Origin: Palsa-504 sp963835775
GTDB lineage: Bacteria; Actinomycetota; Actinomycetes; Streptosporangiales; Streptosporangiaceae
Assembly: GCA_963835775.1 (NCBI GenBank)
Contig: CAWIHB010000014.1
Location: 1-64,000 of the forward strand
Length of the DNA: 64,000 nucleotides
Direction: 5' to 3'
The position numbers and the translations under genes were made by a program. Shown piece after piece: positions 50,937 to 58,209 of the stretch (positions are counted from its first letter, which is position 1; every line of letters begins with the position of its first letter). Under the pieces are notes generated by a model, which searched no databases, was not told where the DNA came from, and saw nothing but the letters and a program-made list of their open reading frames with translations.

Positions 50937-52097
50937 TCAGCTGCCCAGCACCTCGCGGTGCTGCCAGGCCAGCCGCAGCACGGCGGCTCCGGCCGCCTGC
51001 ACGGGCTCACGGGTCACGGTGCGGTCGATCACGTGGGCCGCGAACTCGCGGGCGGCCAGCACGATGCCCTCGGCGTTATGCTGCGAATTCAGGCTGAACC
51101 AGGCGTCGAACACGTCGCTGTCGATCACCGCCACGGTGAGCAGGTCGGTGGCGTAGGTCAGCGGGTCGGTGCCCAGCCCCAGGCACCAGACGCGGATCCG
51201 GCCGGCGGCCAGCGCCTCGGTCAGATGCCGGGCGAAAGGCCAGGATTCGTAGTCGACCGGCCCGTCGTAGTCTTCCGGGTGCCCGGCCAGTTCCTCCGCG
51301 AACTCGCGGACCATGCAGCACCACAGCGAGAAGTCGGGGCCGTCGGGCCGGGCGTCCGGGCCGGACGGCTGGAAGACACCCACCGGGATGACCTGGTACA
51401 GGCCGCCCGCGTGGCCGACCCGGGCCGGGTCCCGCCAGTGCAGCAGGAACGACGCCCGGCCCGCGGCCCGGTCCAGGCGCAGGGTGAGCGTGCTTATGGC
51501 CAGGTTGGCCGGGCGGCGGCGCAGGTCGCACGGGTCATCGAGGCGGACCCGCGGGCCGCGCGGCGGCAGCCCCAGGCGGGTGGCAGCGTATTCGTGCGCG
51601 GCGGCCTCGCCGGTGTCGATGCCGTCGAAGTACCGGCCGCCGGCGAAGGTCAGCCGGGGCGCGCCGGAGGCGAGGTCGGCCGCGGTCAGCCGGTAGGTGG
51701 CGCGGTTCTCGAACACTGCGGGGGCAGCCAGTTCGGCCACGGCCTGCGAGTAGCGGGAGTACCGGGTCCCGTCGGCCCGCTCAGGCAGCGGCGCCGCGTC
51801 CCCGGGGGGCCATGGGGCCGCGGCCGCGCCGTCCGCCGCGGCGGTCAGCTCCAGGCTGATATCCGGCAGCGGGACGGGTACGGCGGGCTGCCAGCCGGAC
51901 GCGGCCAGCAGCGGGGTGCCGGCGATCCTGGCCGCCGCCGGGAACTCCTCGGCAGCCTGCAGGGCCAGGCCGTGACGATGTTCCTGCAGATAGGACCGGA
52001 CCTCGAGCCACTCGCGCTCGCTGGGCGTCAGCGCGCGCACGGCGCCTGATCCCAGGGGCTGACCGGTCCCGTCGGCGGGACACATCTGTCCGCTCAC
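50937..52097 (-). CDS. Hypothetical with Nudix-like C-terminal half
   Basis: This 386-residue protein has an N-terminal 120 residues rich in Ala/Pro/Leu (LTPSEREWLEVRSYLQEH). Later it contains GGLYQVIPVGVFQPSG and SLWCCMVREFAEELAGHPED, where REFAEELAG resembles the core of the Nudix box (REUXEE). The box is not complete by eye. The C-terminus (IDSDVFDAWFSLNSQHNAEG) is unfamiliar. Its start overlaps the stop of the PEIGT-repeat gene (ATGA), so both are coupled. It may hydrolyse or sense a nucleotide-type ligand; this is uncertain. Confidence 0.5.
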   Translation of the reverse strand: MSGQMCPADGTGQPLGSGAVRALTPSEREWLEVRSYLQEHRHGLALQAAEEFPAAARIAGTPLLAASGWQPAVPVPLPDISLELTAAADGAAAAPWPPGDAAPLPERADGTRYSRYSQAVAELAAPAVFENRATYRLTAADLASGAPRLTFAGGRYFDGIDTGEAAAHEYAATRLGLPPRGPRVRLDDPCDLRRRPANLAISTLTLRLDRAAGRASFLLHWRDPARVGHAGGLYQVIPVGVFQPSGPDARPDGPDFSLWCCMVREFAEELAGHPEDYDGPVDYESWPFARHLTEALAAGRIRVWCLGLGTDPLTYATDLLTVAVIDSDVFDAWFSLNSQHNAEGIVLAAREFAAHVIDRTVTREPVQAAGAAVLRLAWQHREVLGS

Positions 52098-52510
52098 CGC
52101 GTCTGCACAGTACCGATCTCTGGCATAGTACCGATCTCTGGCGCAGTACCGATCTCTGGCGCAGTACCGATCTCTGGCGCAGTACCGATCTCTGGCGCAG
52201 TACCGATCTCTGGCACAGTACCGATCTCTGGCACAGTACCGATCTCTGGCCCGATCCGGTGGATCGTGGCGGGCACGGTGGTCATCTGGTCGTCGGCCCA
52301 GAACGTGATCAGCTCGTCCTCGCTGTGCGACTGCGGCGGGACTCCGGCCCGCAGCGTACGCCCGGTGGCCAATGTCCAGCTGGTAATCAGCACCCGGGCC
52401 AGCAATTCATCCTCATCGCCGCGGTCCGCCGTCCGCCTGGAGATATTACATCTCGGAATTGCGCCCGAATCGCTCGCGCGAACCAGGGTTGAGACAGTAG
52501 CGTCTTGCAT
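52094..52510 (-). CDS. Small protein with C-terminal PEIGTx repeats
   Basis: This 138-residue protein runs from ATG 52510, six bases after AAGGAGG. The N-terminal 90 residues (MQDATVSTLVRASDSGAIPR, DELLARVLITSWTLATGRTL, SEDELITFWADDQM) look compact, with no known domain. The C-terminus is eight PEIGT(V/A/M) units, from an 18-bp tandem repeat. The stop overlaps the start of the Nudix-like gene, so the two form a translationally coupled pair. The repeat may be a length-variable spacer. No function is recognised. Confidence 0.6.
   Translation of the reverse strand: MQDATVSTLVRASDSGAIPRCNISRRTADRGDEDELLARVLITSWTLATGRTLRAGVPPQSHSEDELITFWADDQMTTVPATIHRIGPEIGTVPEIGTVPEIGTAPEIGTAPEIGTAPEIGTAPEIGTMPEIGTVQTR
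52108..52251. repeat. 18-bp tandem repeat, 8 copies
   Basis: CAGTACCGATCTCTGGCR repeats eight times with period 18 and one or two variable bases per unit. It lies inside the minus-strand gene and keeps its frame, encoding PEIGTx. Confidence 0.95.
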
Positions 52511-52520
52511 GACGCGCCTC

Positions 52521-52564
52521 CTTCCCAGAGGTGGACAGAGAACTTCCCAGAGGTGGACAGAGAA
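52521..52564. repeat. 22-bp tandem duplication in a gene leader
   Basis: CTTCCCAGAGGTGGACAGAGAA occurs twice in direct succession, starting 11 bases before the start codon of the PEIGT-repeat gene and ending 54 bases before it. The first copy overlaps the last bases of its ribosome-site region (read on the minus strand). Confidence 0.9.
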
Positions 52565-52585
52565 GTCTGTTCTCCGGTCCGTGGC

Positions 52586-52615
52586 AGCCTGATCCAACAC
52601 AGCCTGATCCAACAC
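52586..52615. repeat. 15-bp tandem duplication
   Basis: AGCCTGATCCAACAC is duplicated exactly, about 20 bases beyond the 22-bp duplication. Confidence 0.85.
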
Positions 52616-52726
52616 AGGCGGCACGGTGCCGGGGAGCGCTCTTCCGTCAAAACGGGCATATCGAAAACCGTTGGCTGAACTCGGTCGCGACCGTCAGGCG
52701 CGGCCGAGCGAAGCGACGATGACAAC

Positions 52727-52758
52727 TTTACAGCGAATGCACGTGCGTTCGCTGTAAA
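52727..52758. terminator. Perfect 11-bp inverted repeat hairpin
   Basis: TTTACAGCGAA and TTCGCTGTAAA flank the 10-base loop TGCACGTGCG. It lies about 195 bases beyond the stop of the minus-strand dprE1 gene, in a gap with no other gene. It could terminate that transcript or be a binding site; its symmetry is far above chance. Confidence 0.5.
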
Positions 52759-52951
52759 AGCCGAGTCTGGCCTGCGGTAGTTTCATCACCTGCCTGCCGT
52801 ACCGGCGTTAACGCCCATCACAATCCCGGCTCAGTGCGCTTTGTTCCGCCTTTGGCGGGAGGCCGGAAACATTTCGCGCCGATATGTGCGGATAGGTCAC
52901 AATAGAGCCGACATACTGGGCTCAAAACGGATAATGCGGCCATGTTGCTGG

Positions 52952-54310
52952 CTACAATCCCAGGCGGCGGGACAGGTCGGAGGCGAGCAGCCCGGCCGGG
53001 TCGAGTTCGGCCCGCAGCTTGATGAACTCGGCCAGCCGCGGGTACATGCCGGCCAGCACGTCGGCGGGCACCCGCGAGTCCTTGGCCAGGTACACCCGGC
53101 CGCCCACGCTGGCCACCAGCTCGTCGAGCCGGCCGAGCAGCCGGGCCAGGTCCGGTGTGCGGGCCGGGAAGTCCAGGGCCAGCGTCCAGCCCGCCATCGG
53201 GAACGACAGCAGGCCGGGGTTGCCCGGGCCGAAGCGCTTGAGCACGGTCACGAAGGACGGCGCCCGCGCCTGGCTGACCAGCTCGAACGACCGGCGCACG
53301 GCGTCCTCGGCGCCGAATGGCACCACGTACTGGTACTGCCGGAATCCGCCCGGGCCGTAGACCCGGTTCCAGTTCCTGATCCCGTCCAGCGGGTGGAAGA
53401 AGATGCCGATGGTCTGCAGCTCGCCGCGACGCGAGCGGGGCGCCTTGCGGTACCACGCCTGGTTGGCCAGGCCTATCGTGCAGCGGTTGACCAGCCCGGG
53501 CGGGAAGGTGGCCGGCACGCCGAGCCGGGCGCCGGGCCGGAACGCGAACGGGTCAGCCCGCTGGGCGGGCGGCAGGTCACCTGGCTCGGCGAAGTCCCCG
53601 CTGGTGATCACCGAACGGCCCAGGCTGGCTCCCCGGGCCAGACTGTCCGACCACGCCACCGTGTAGGCGTATTCGCGGTCATGGGCGGCCAGGGTGGCCA
53701 TGGTCTGGTCGATGTCGGCCGTGCGCACGGTCTCGACCAGGAGCCGGGCCGTGGCGACGCGCGTAAGCTGCACCGTGGCCGTCACGATGAGCCCGGTCAG
53801 GCCCATGCCGCCGGCCGTGGCCCAGAACAGCGCGGGATCGGACTGCTCGGTCACCGTGCGCCGTTCGCCGCCCGGCAGCACCAGGTCGAAGGACCGGACG
53901 TGGCGGGCGAAGCTGCCCGCCACGTGGTGGTTCTTGCCGTGCACGTCGGCGGCGATGGCACCGCCCACCGTGACCTGCCTGGTGCCGGGCGAGACCGGGA
54001 CGAACCACCCAGCGGGCAGCCCGGCCACCATGAGCTGTTCCAGGCTGACGCCGGCCTCGCAGGTGACCAGGCCGGTCTCCGGGTCGAACGCGGTGATCCG
54101 GTTCAGCCGCGCGGTGGATATGACCACGCCGCCGTCGCACTGGGCGGCGTTGTTGTAGCTTCGGCCCAGGCCCCTGGCGATTACGCCGCGGCTGGCGGTG
54201 CCACCATTCAGCAGCCCGGCCGCGCTGGCCGCCGTCGGTGGCTCGGCCAGCTCGGCGTAGGTCGGCGCGATCCGGCCCCAGCCGGTGAGCCTGACGGTGC
54301 GGCCCGGCAT
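52952..54310 (-). CDS. dprE1: DprE1-like decaprenylphosphoryl-ribose 2'-oxidase
   Basis: This 452-residue VAO-type flavoprotein oxidises decaprenylphosphoryl-beta-D-ribose in arabinan precursor synthesis. Motifs are RLTGWGRIAPTYAELAEPP, ARGLGRSYNNAAQCDGGVV, VSPGTRQVTVGGAIAADVHG with GKNHHVAGSF (FAD loop), and C-terminal YLAKDSRVPADVLAGMYPR, then DLSRRLGL. ATG 54310 gives near-standard length (461 in M. tuberculosis). Where the mycobacterial enzyme has GWNICVDFP, with the Cys attacked by benzothiazinones, this protein has GWTLALDFP, so that Cys is Ala. The usual partner dprE2 is not in the window. Confidence 0.82.
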   Translation of the reverse strand: MPGRTVRLTGWGRIAPTYAELAEPPTAASAAGLLNGGTASRGVIARGLGRSYNNAAQCDGGVVISTARLNRITAFDPETGLVTCEAGVSLEQLMVAGLPAGWFVPVSPGTRQVTVGGAIAADVHGKNHHVAGSFARHVRSFDLVLPGGERRTVTEQSDPALFWATAGGMGLTGLIVTATVQLTRVATARLLVETVRTADIDQTMATLAAHDREYAYTVAWSDSLARGASLGRSVITSGDFAEPGDLPPAQRADPFAFRPGARLGVPATFPPGLVNRCTIGLANQAWYRKAPRSRRGELQTIGIFFHPLDGIRNWNRVYGPGGFRQYQYVVPFGAEDAVRRSFELVSQARAPSFVTVLKRFGPGNPGLLSFPMAGWTLALDFPARTPDLARLLGRLDELVASVGGRVYLAKDSRVPADVLAGMYPRLAEFIKLRAELDPAGLLASDLSRRLGL

Positions 54311-54545
54311 GGTGGGCAATCCTACCCGGCCCGGGCCATGGCGGGAGCATCGGAGGAACGCCATGGCGACCGCCAGCACCGCGTGCTCGATGCGCCCGGC
54401 ACCGACGTCAACCGGCACGGTACCCGGCGGGCCGCCCGGAGACGGGCGGCACCTGCGCTTGATGGCCAATTTTGCGACAAGACGGGATGCGCCGGGAGTG
54501 ACGGTTGTGCTGCGCTGCCAGGTCCCCCGGGCCGATACTTGACCG

Positions 54546-55112
54546 GTGATCGGTGCCGCCTTCCGATCCGTGCTGGCGGGGGCCCAGCGCGGCGATGAGA
54601 CGGCGTTCGTCTGCCTGTTCCGTGACGTGCAGCCGGCGCTGCTGCGCTACCTGCGGGTGATCACCCCAGACGCCGAGGACGTGGCCGGAGAGACCTGGGC
54701 CGCGGTGGTCCCCGGCCTGCGCGGCTTCCGCGGCGACGAGGAGGCCTTCCGGGCCTGGCTGTTCACCATCGCCAGGCACCGGGCAGCCGACGCGGGCCGG
54801 TCCAGGCACCGCCGTCCCGCCATCCCGGTCGACCCGAACGAGGCGGTCCTGACCGAGGCGGCCGGGCGGCCAACGGCTCCGGACACCGCCGAGGTGGTGC
54901 TGGAGGGTATCTCCACCCGGGCGGCACTGGCCCTGGTGGCCGAACTGCCCCCGGACCAGGCTGAGATCATCATGCTCCGGGTGGTGGCCGGCCTGGATCC
55001 GGCCGACGTGGGGCGCATCGTCGGCAAGTCGGCCGGCGCGGTCCGGGTCACCTCGCACCGGGCCCTGCGCCGCCTGGCTGACCTGGCCCAGCGGGCCGGT
55101 GTAACGCCATGA
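54546..55112 (+). CDS. ECF-type RNA polymerase sigma factor
   Basis: This 188-residue protein has region 2 (ETAFVCLFRDVQPALLRYLR, AEDVAGETWAAVVPGLRGF, AFRAWLFTIARHRAADAGR) and region 4 (LVAELPPDQAEIIMLRVVAG, DVGRIVGKSAGAVRVTSHRA) separated by an acidic linker. GTG 54546 start. Its stop overlaps the start of the next gene (ATGA at 55109-55112), the classic layout for a sigma and its membrane partner. It probably answers an envelope or stress signal; no target promoter is evident. Confidence 0.9.
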   Translation: MIGAAFRSVLAGAQRGDETAFVCLFRDVQPALLRYLRVITPDAEDVAGETWAAVVPGLRGFRGDEEAFRAWLFTIARHRAADAGRSRHRRPAIPVDPNEAVLTEAAGRPTAPDTAEVVLEGISTRAALALVAELPPDQAEIIMLRVVAGLDPADVGRIVGKSAGAVRVTSHRALRRLADLAQRAGVTP

Positions 55113-55903
55113 GCCGACCTGACGCTAGCTCTACTGAGATGCCTGGGATGCCCTTCCCCGGCCGGCCCGGCGGCGAGCACGACGAGCCGCTGCTGGACAT
55201 GCTCTTCGGCGCGCGCGTCCTCCCCCCCGACGCGCCGCCGGAGATGCATGACCTGGCTCGTATGCTCGCCGCCTTGGCCGGCCCGGCCGGCCCCAGTGAG
55301 CTGGCCGGGGAGGCGGCAGCGGTAGCTGCGTTCAGCCGATTCGCCTCCCCGGCCGGCCTCTCCCCCCGCTCCCCCTCACCGGGGCCGGCCAGGCATCGTC
55401 TGTCCCGTCGGCCGGCCTCCCGGCGGCCCGTCCGCCGGGCCACGCTGGCCAAGGCGCTGCTCGGCGCGGCAGCCATGGCGGGCGGCATCGCCGCGGCCTA
55501 TACCGGCGCGCTGCCCGGCCCCATCCAGCAGGTGGCGCACATCACGATCAACGCGCCAGCCCCCCCGCCGCCCGCCGCCCGGCAGTCGGCGGTGAAACCG
55601 CGCCAGCACGGGCACACCAGCCCCACGCCGGTCCCGGCCAGCCAGCCGGCGGCCCCGAAGCCGCCGCCGCCTAGCAGCGCACCGACCCAGACCGTTCGGC
55701 GGGGGCTGGGCTCCACGCCCACCCCGTCCGCCAGCTCCGGCTGCGGGCCCGGGCTGTGGCAGCCGCCGAGCCTGCCGCCCATTTACCCCCGGTCCACGGC
55801 GCCGGCCCAGGCGAATTGCCCAGCGCCGGCCACGCCCAGCCCCAGCCCCAAGCCATCCCCATCCCCGTCCCCGTCGGCCAAGGCGACCACCAAGGCCACC
55901 TAG
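55109..55903 (+). CDS. Pro-rich single-span membrane protein, putative anti-sigma partner
   Basis: This 264-residue protein is coupled to the ECF sigma by a four-base overlap. The N-terminal cytosolic part (DEPLLDMLFGARVLPPDAPP, EMHDLARMLAALAGP) is predicted helical. A membrane segment lies at about 110-132 (ALLGAAAMAGGIAAAYTGAL), then an extracytoplasmic Pro/Ser/Ala-rich tail ending PSPSPSPSAKATTKAT. No zinc anti-sigma HxxxCxxC motif is seen. By position it should hold the sigma at the membrane; by sequence it is an unfamiliar type. Confidence 0.65.
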   Translation: MSRPDASSTEMPGMPFPGRPGGEHDEPLLDMLFGARVLPPDAPPEMHDLARMLAALAGPAGPSELAGEAAAVAAFSRFASPAGLSPRSPSPGPARHRLSRRPASRRPVRRATLAKALLGAAAMAGGIAAAYTGALPGPIQQVAHITINAPAPPPPAARQSAVKPRQHGHTSPTPVPASQPAAPKPPPPSSAPTQTVRRGLGSTPTPSASSGCGPGLWQPPSLPPIYPRSTAPAQANCPAPATPSPSPKPSPSPSPSAKATTKAT

Positions 55904-56061
55904 ACGCCAGGCAACTCAGGGCAGGCGCACCCGAGCTAGGGCCCGTTACCAGATGCCCTCGAGCATCTCGTCGCAGACCAGCACCGAGCAGCCCGGTCTG
56001 AACGCCCGCCGCGCGGCGTTCATTCTCGGCGTTCGGCCCGGGCCTGGCAGAATACGGCGGC

Positions 56062-56440
56062 ATGGCCGCCGGGGTGCCCGATGAACTGCTCCGCAGGCTC
56101 CGGCTGGCCGACGTGGCGGCTTCCCGCCTGGTGCGGACCTGGACCGTGCGGGGCACCGTGCACCTGCACGACCCGGACGACCTGCCCTGGCTGGACGCCG
56201 TGCTCGGCCCGCGCAACCGGGCCCATTTCGAGGAGGCGATGCGGCGCCGGGGCGATTACGAGGCCGCGACGGCGATGCTCGGTGACCTGGTGGCGCTGCT
56301 GGCCGAGCGTCCGCTGGACCGGGGCAGCCTGCTGGCGCAACTGGCCGGACGCGGCCACCCGGCCCTCGGGCAGCCCGCAGTCAACGTCCTCATGCCGTGG
56401 GCGGCGGCGGTCGGGGCCGTCGGCCAGATGGAATTCCGCA
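56062..56440 (+). pseudogene. Fragment of an HTH_42 (AlkZ/YcaQ-like) winged-helix protein
   Basis: Residues from about 12 read ADVAASRLVRTWTVRGTVHL, then DLPWLDAVLGPRNRAHFEEA, AMLGDLVALLAERPLDRGSL and NVLMPWAAAVGAVGQMEF. This is the middle of the HTH_42 DNA-glycosylase-like family (RGTxHL is its hallmark). Full proteins have about 350 residues; here about 60 are missing before and over 200 after. The frame then drifts into SASHSIGSRKYPACSS and ends at 56646 inside the next gene. It is a decayed remnant. Confidence 0.6.
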
Positions 56441-56518
56441 GACGGACCGACTTGTCGGCATCTCACAGCATAGGATCACGAAAATACCCTGCGTGCTCAA
56501 GCGCCTACAGGATGGCAG

Positions 56519-58171
56519 ATGAGCGAGATGGGAGACGGAGATGCCCTGCCGCGATCAGGCGGAAAAGCTCGCCGACCGCGCACGGAACGAGCCGAGGACC
56601 GGCGCCGAGGCCCGGCAGGTCACCGAGTGACCGCGACAGAAGCTGAGCGGAACCGGCGCCGGGGCTTAATGCCCTGGTGGCGGGTGCGCACCTGGGGCAA
56701 GGACCTGGAGACGCTGACCCGCCTGCACCGGAGCCTGCAGGCGCTGGAGGCCGAGGCCGAAGCCGAGCAGCCACCGCTGTCCGCACCGACGCTGCTCGCG
56801 CCGCCGGACGAGCTGACGGCCCTGGCGGATCGGACGGCGCCGCCCCAGGACGAGGTGACGGAACAGGACGAAGGCCCGGAACTGCCGCCGGTCTCCGATC
56901 AGGCCGGCGACCCGGCCACCGGGTCGGATCCGCCACCGCACCAGTCCCATGCGGCCCCTGGGGCGGAGCATGAGGCGGCAGGCCCGGAGCCGGATGCCGT
57001 TCCCGGGCCGGGTCCCGCTGAGGCCGATCCGGCGATCGCGGCTATCAAGGACACCTTCCGCTACGTCGCCGAGGCGGGCGACAAGGCGGTGGGCTTCTTC
57101 TACGGCCAGTTGTTCCTGCGTCAGCCGCAGCTGCGGCAGCTGTTCCCGCCCGCCATGGACGAGCAGCGGGACCGGCTGTTCCGGGCCCTGGGCCGGATCG
57201 TGGAGAGCCTGTCCACGCCGGATGAGATGGCGGCCTACCTGTCCCAGCTGGGCCGGGACCATCGCAAGTACCGGGTCGAGCCGGAGATGTACGAGGCGGT
57301 GGGCACGGCGCTGCTGGCTACCCTGCGGTCCTTCGCCAGGAGTGCCTTCACCAGCGAGGCAGAACAGGCCTGGACCGCTGTCTACCAGGCCGGCGCGTCG
57401 CTGATGATCAAGGCGGCCGAGGAGGACGCCGCCCGGAGCCCGGCCTCATGGACCGCCGAAGTGGTCAAGATCGAGCACCGGGCGGACGACATCGCCGTGC
57501 TGATCATCGCGCCGGACCAGCCGCTGCCGTACACGGCGGGCCAGCACGTCACCGTGCAGACCCCGCGCTGGCCGCGGGTGTGGCGGCCGTACTCCATCGC
57601 GCGCATGCCGCGCGACGACGGCCTCTTAGCGCTGCACGTGAAGGCGGTTCCCGGCGGCTGGGTCAGCAACGCCCTGGTGCATCACACCGCCCCCGGCGCT
57701 GAGCTGGTCCTCGGCCCGCCGCTGGGCACGATGACGCTGGCCGGAACCGGTGACCGCGACCTGCTGTGCGTGGCCGGCGGCACCGGGCTGTCACCGATCA
57801 AGGCGATTATCGAGCAGGCGGTACGCGAGTCGTCCGCGACCCCGCGGCGGATCTACCTCTACTACGGCGCGAAGCGGCGGCACGAGCTCTACGACCTGCC
57901 GGATCTGTGGCGGCTGCAGGACGCCTACAGCGGGTTCGAGCTGATCCCGGTCACCTCGGACGACCCCGCCTTCGAAGGGATGCAGGGCAACGTCGGCCGC
58001 GTCGCCGCCCGGTACATGCCGCACACCGACTGCGACGCGTACGTGGCGGGGCCGCCGGAGATGGTGCGCGAGACCATCCGGGTGCTGGCCCGGGGCGGCC
58101 TGGAGCGCGATCGCATCCACTTCGACGACGCCGTGCTCGCGGACAAGCCCCGGGCCGGCACCGGCACCTGA
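56519..58171 (+). CDS. Flavohemoglobin (globin plus FAD/NAD reductase) with long N-terminal extension
   Basis: This 550-residue protein has residues 1-165 that are charged and Pro/Glu-rich, without fold. Residues about 168-310 are a globin (IAAIKDTFRYVAEAGDKAVG, proximal His in LGRDHRKYRVEPEMYEAV). Residues 315-410 bind FAD (GQHVTVQTPRW, VWRPYSIARMP) and 420-545 bind NAD (LCVAGGTGLSPIKAIIEQ, DAYVAGPPEMVRETI). Flavohemoglobins turn NO plus O2 into nitrate, or supply electrons. ATG 56519 or GTG 56627 may be the start; both have weak sites. It faces a nitric oxide synthase gene 38 bases away, tying it to NO metabolism. Confidence 0.88.
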   Translation: MSEMGDGDALPRSGGKARRPRTERAEDRRRGPAGHRVTATEAERNRRRGLMPWWRVRTWGKDLETLTRLHRSLQALEAEAEAEQPPLSAPTLLAPPDELTALADRTAPPQDEVTEQDEGPELPPVSDQAGDPATGSDPPPHQSHAAPGAEHEAAGPEPDAVPGPGPAEADPAIAAIKDTFRYVAEAGDKAVGFFYGQLFLRQPQLRQLFPPAMDEQRDRLFRALGRIVESLSTPDEMAAYLSQLGRDHRKYRVEPEMYEAVGTALLATLRSFARSAFTSEAEQAWTAVYQAGASLMIKAAEEDAARSPASWTAEVVKIEHRADDIAVLIIAPDQPLPYTAGQHVTVQTPRWPRVWRPYSIARMPRDDGLLALHVKAVPGGWVSNALVHHTAPGAELVLGPPLGTMTLAGTGDRDLLCVAGGTGLSPIKAIIEQAVRESSATPRRIYLYYGAKRRHELYDLPDLWRLQDAYSGFELIPVTSDDPAFEGMQGNVGRVAARYMPHTDCDAYVAGPPEMVRETIRVLARGGLERDRIHFDDAVLADKPRAGTGT

Positions 58172-58209
58172 AGCCGGCACCGGCGCCTGAACCCGGGGCG
58201 GGCCGCCCG

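Larger units (their letters stand above)
52511..52951. other. Intergenic region with two tandem duplications and a long hairpin
   Basis: There is no gene. It contains a 22-bp duplication (52521-52564), a 15-bp duplication (52586-52615) and an 11-bp-arm inverted repeat (52727-52758). The promoter of the PEIGT-repeat gene must lie on its left side. The rest (52760-52951) is A/T-richer with no feature I can name. Confidence 0.6.

Noticed and set aside
50055..52049. Continuation of the PHA depolymerase frame to 939 residues
   Set aside because: Beyond 50054 it is antisense to two minus-strand genes with better coding evidence and has no recognisable domain.
52108..52251. Possible CRISPR array
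   Set aside because: Eight 18-bp units are directly adjacent with no spacers and encode a hexapeptide repeat; it is a coding tandem repeat.
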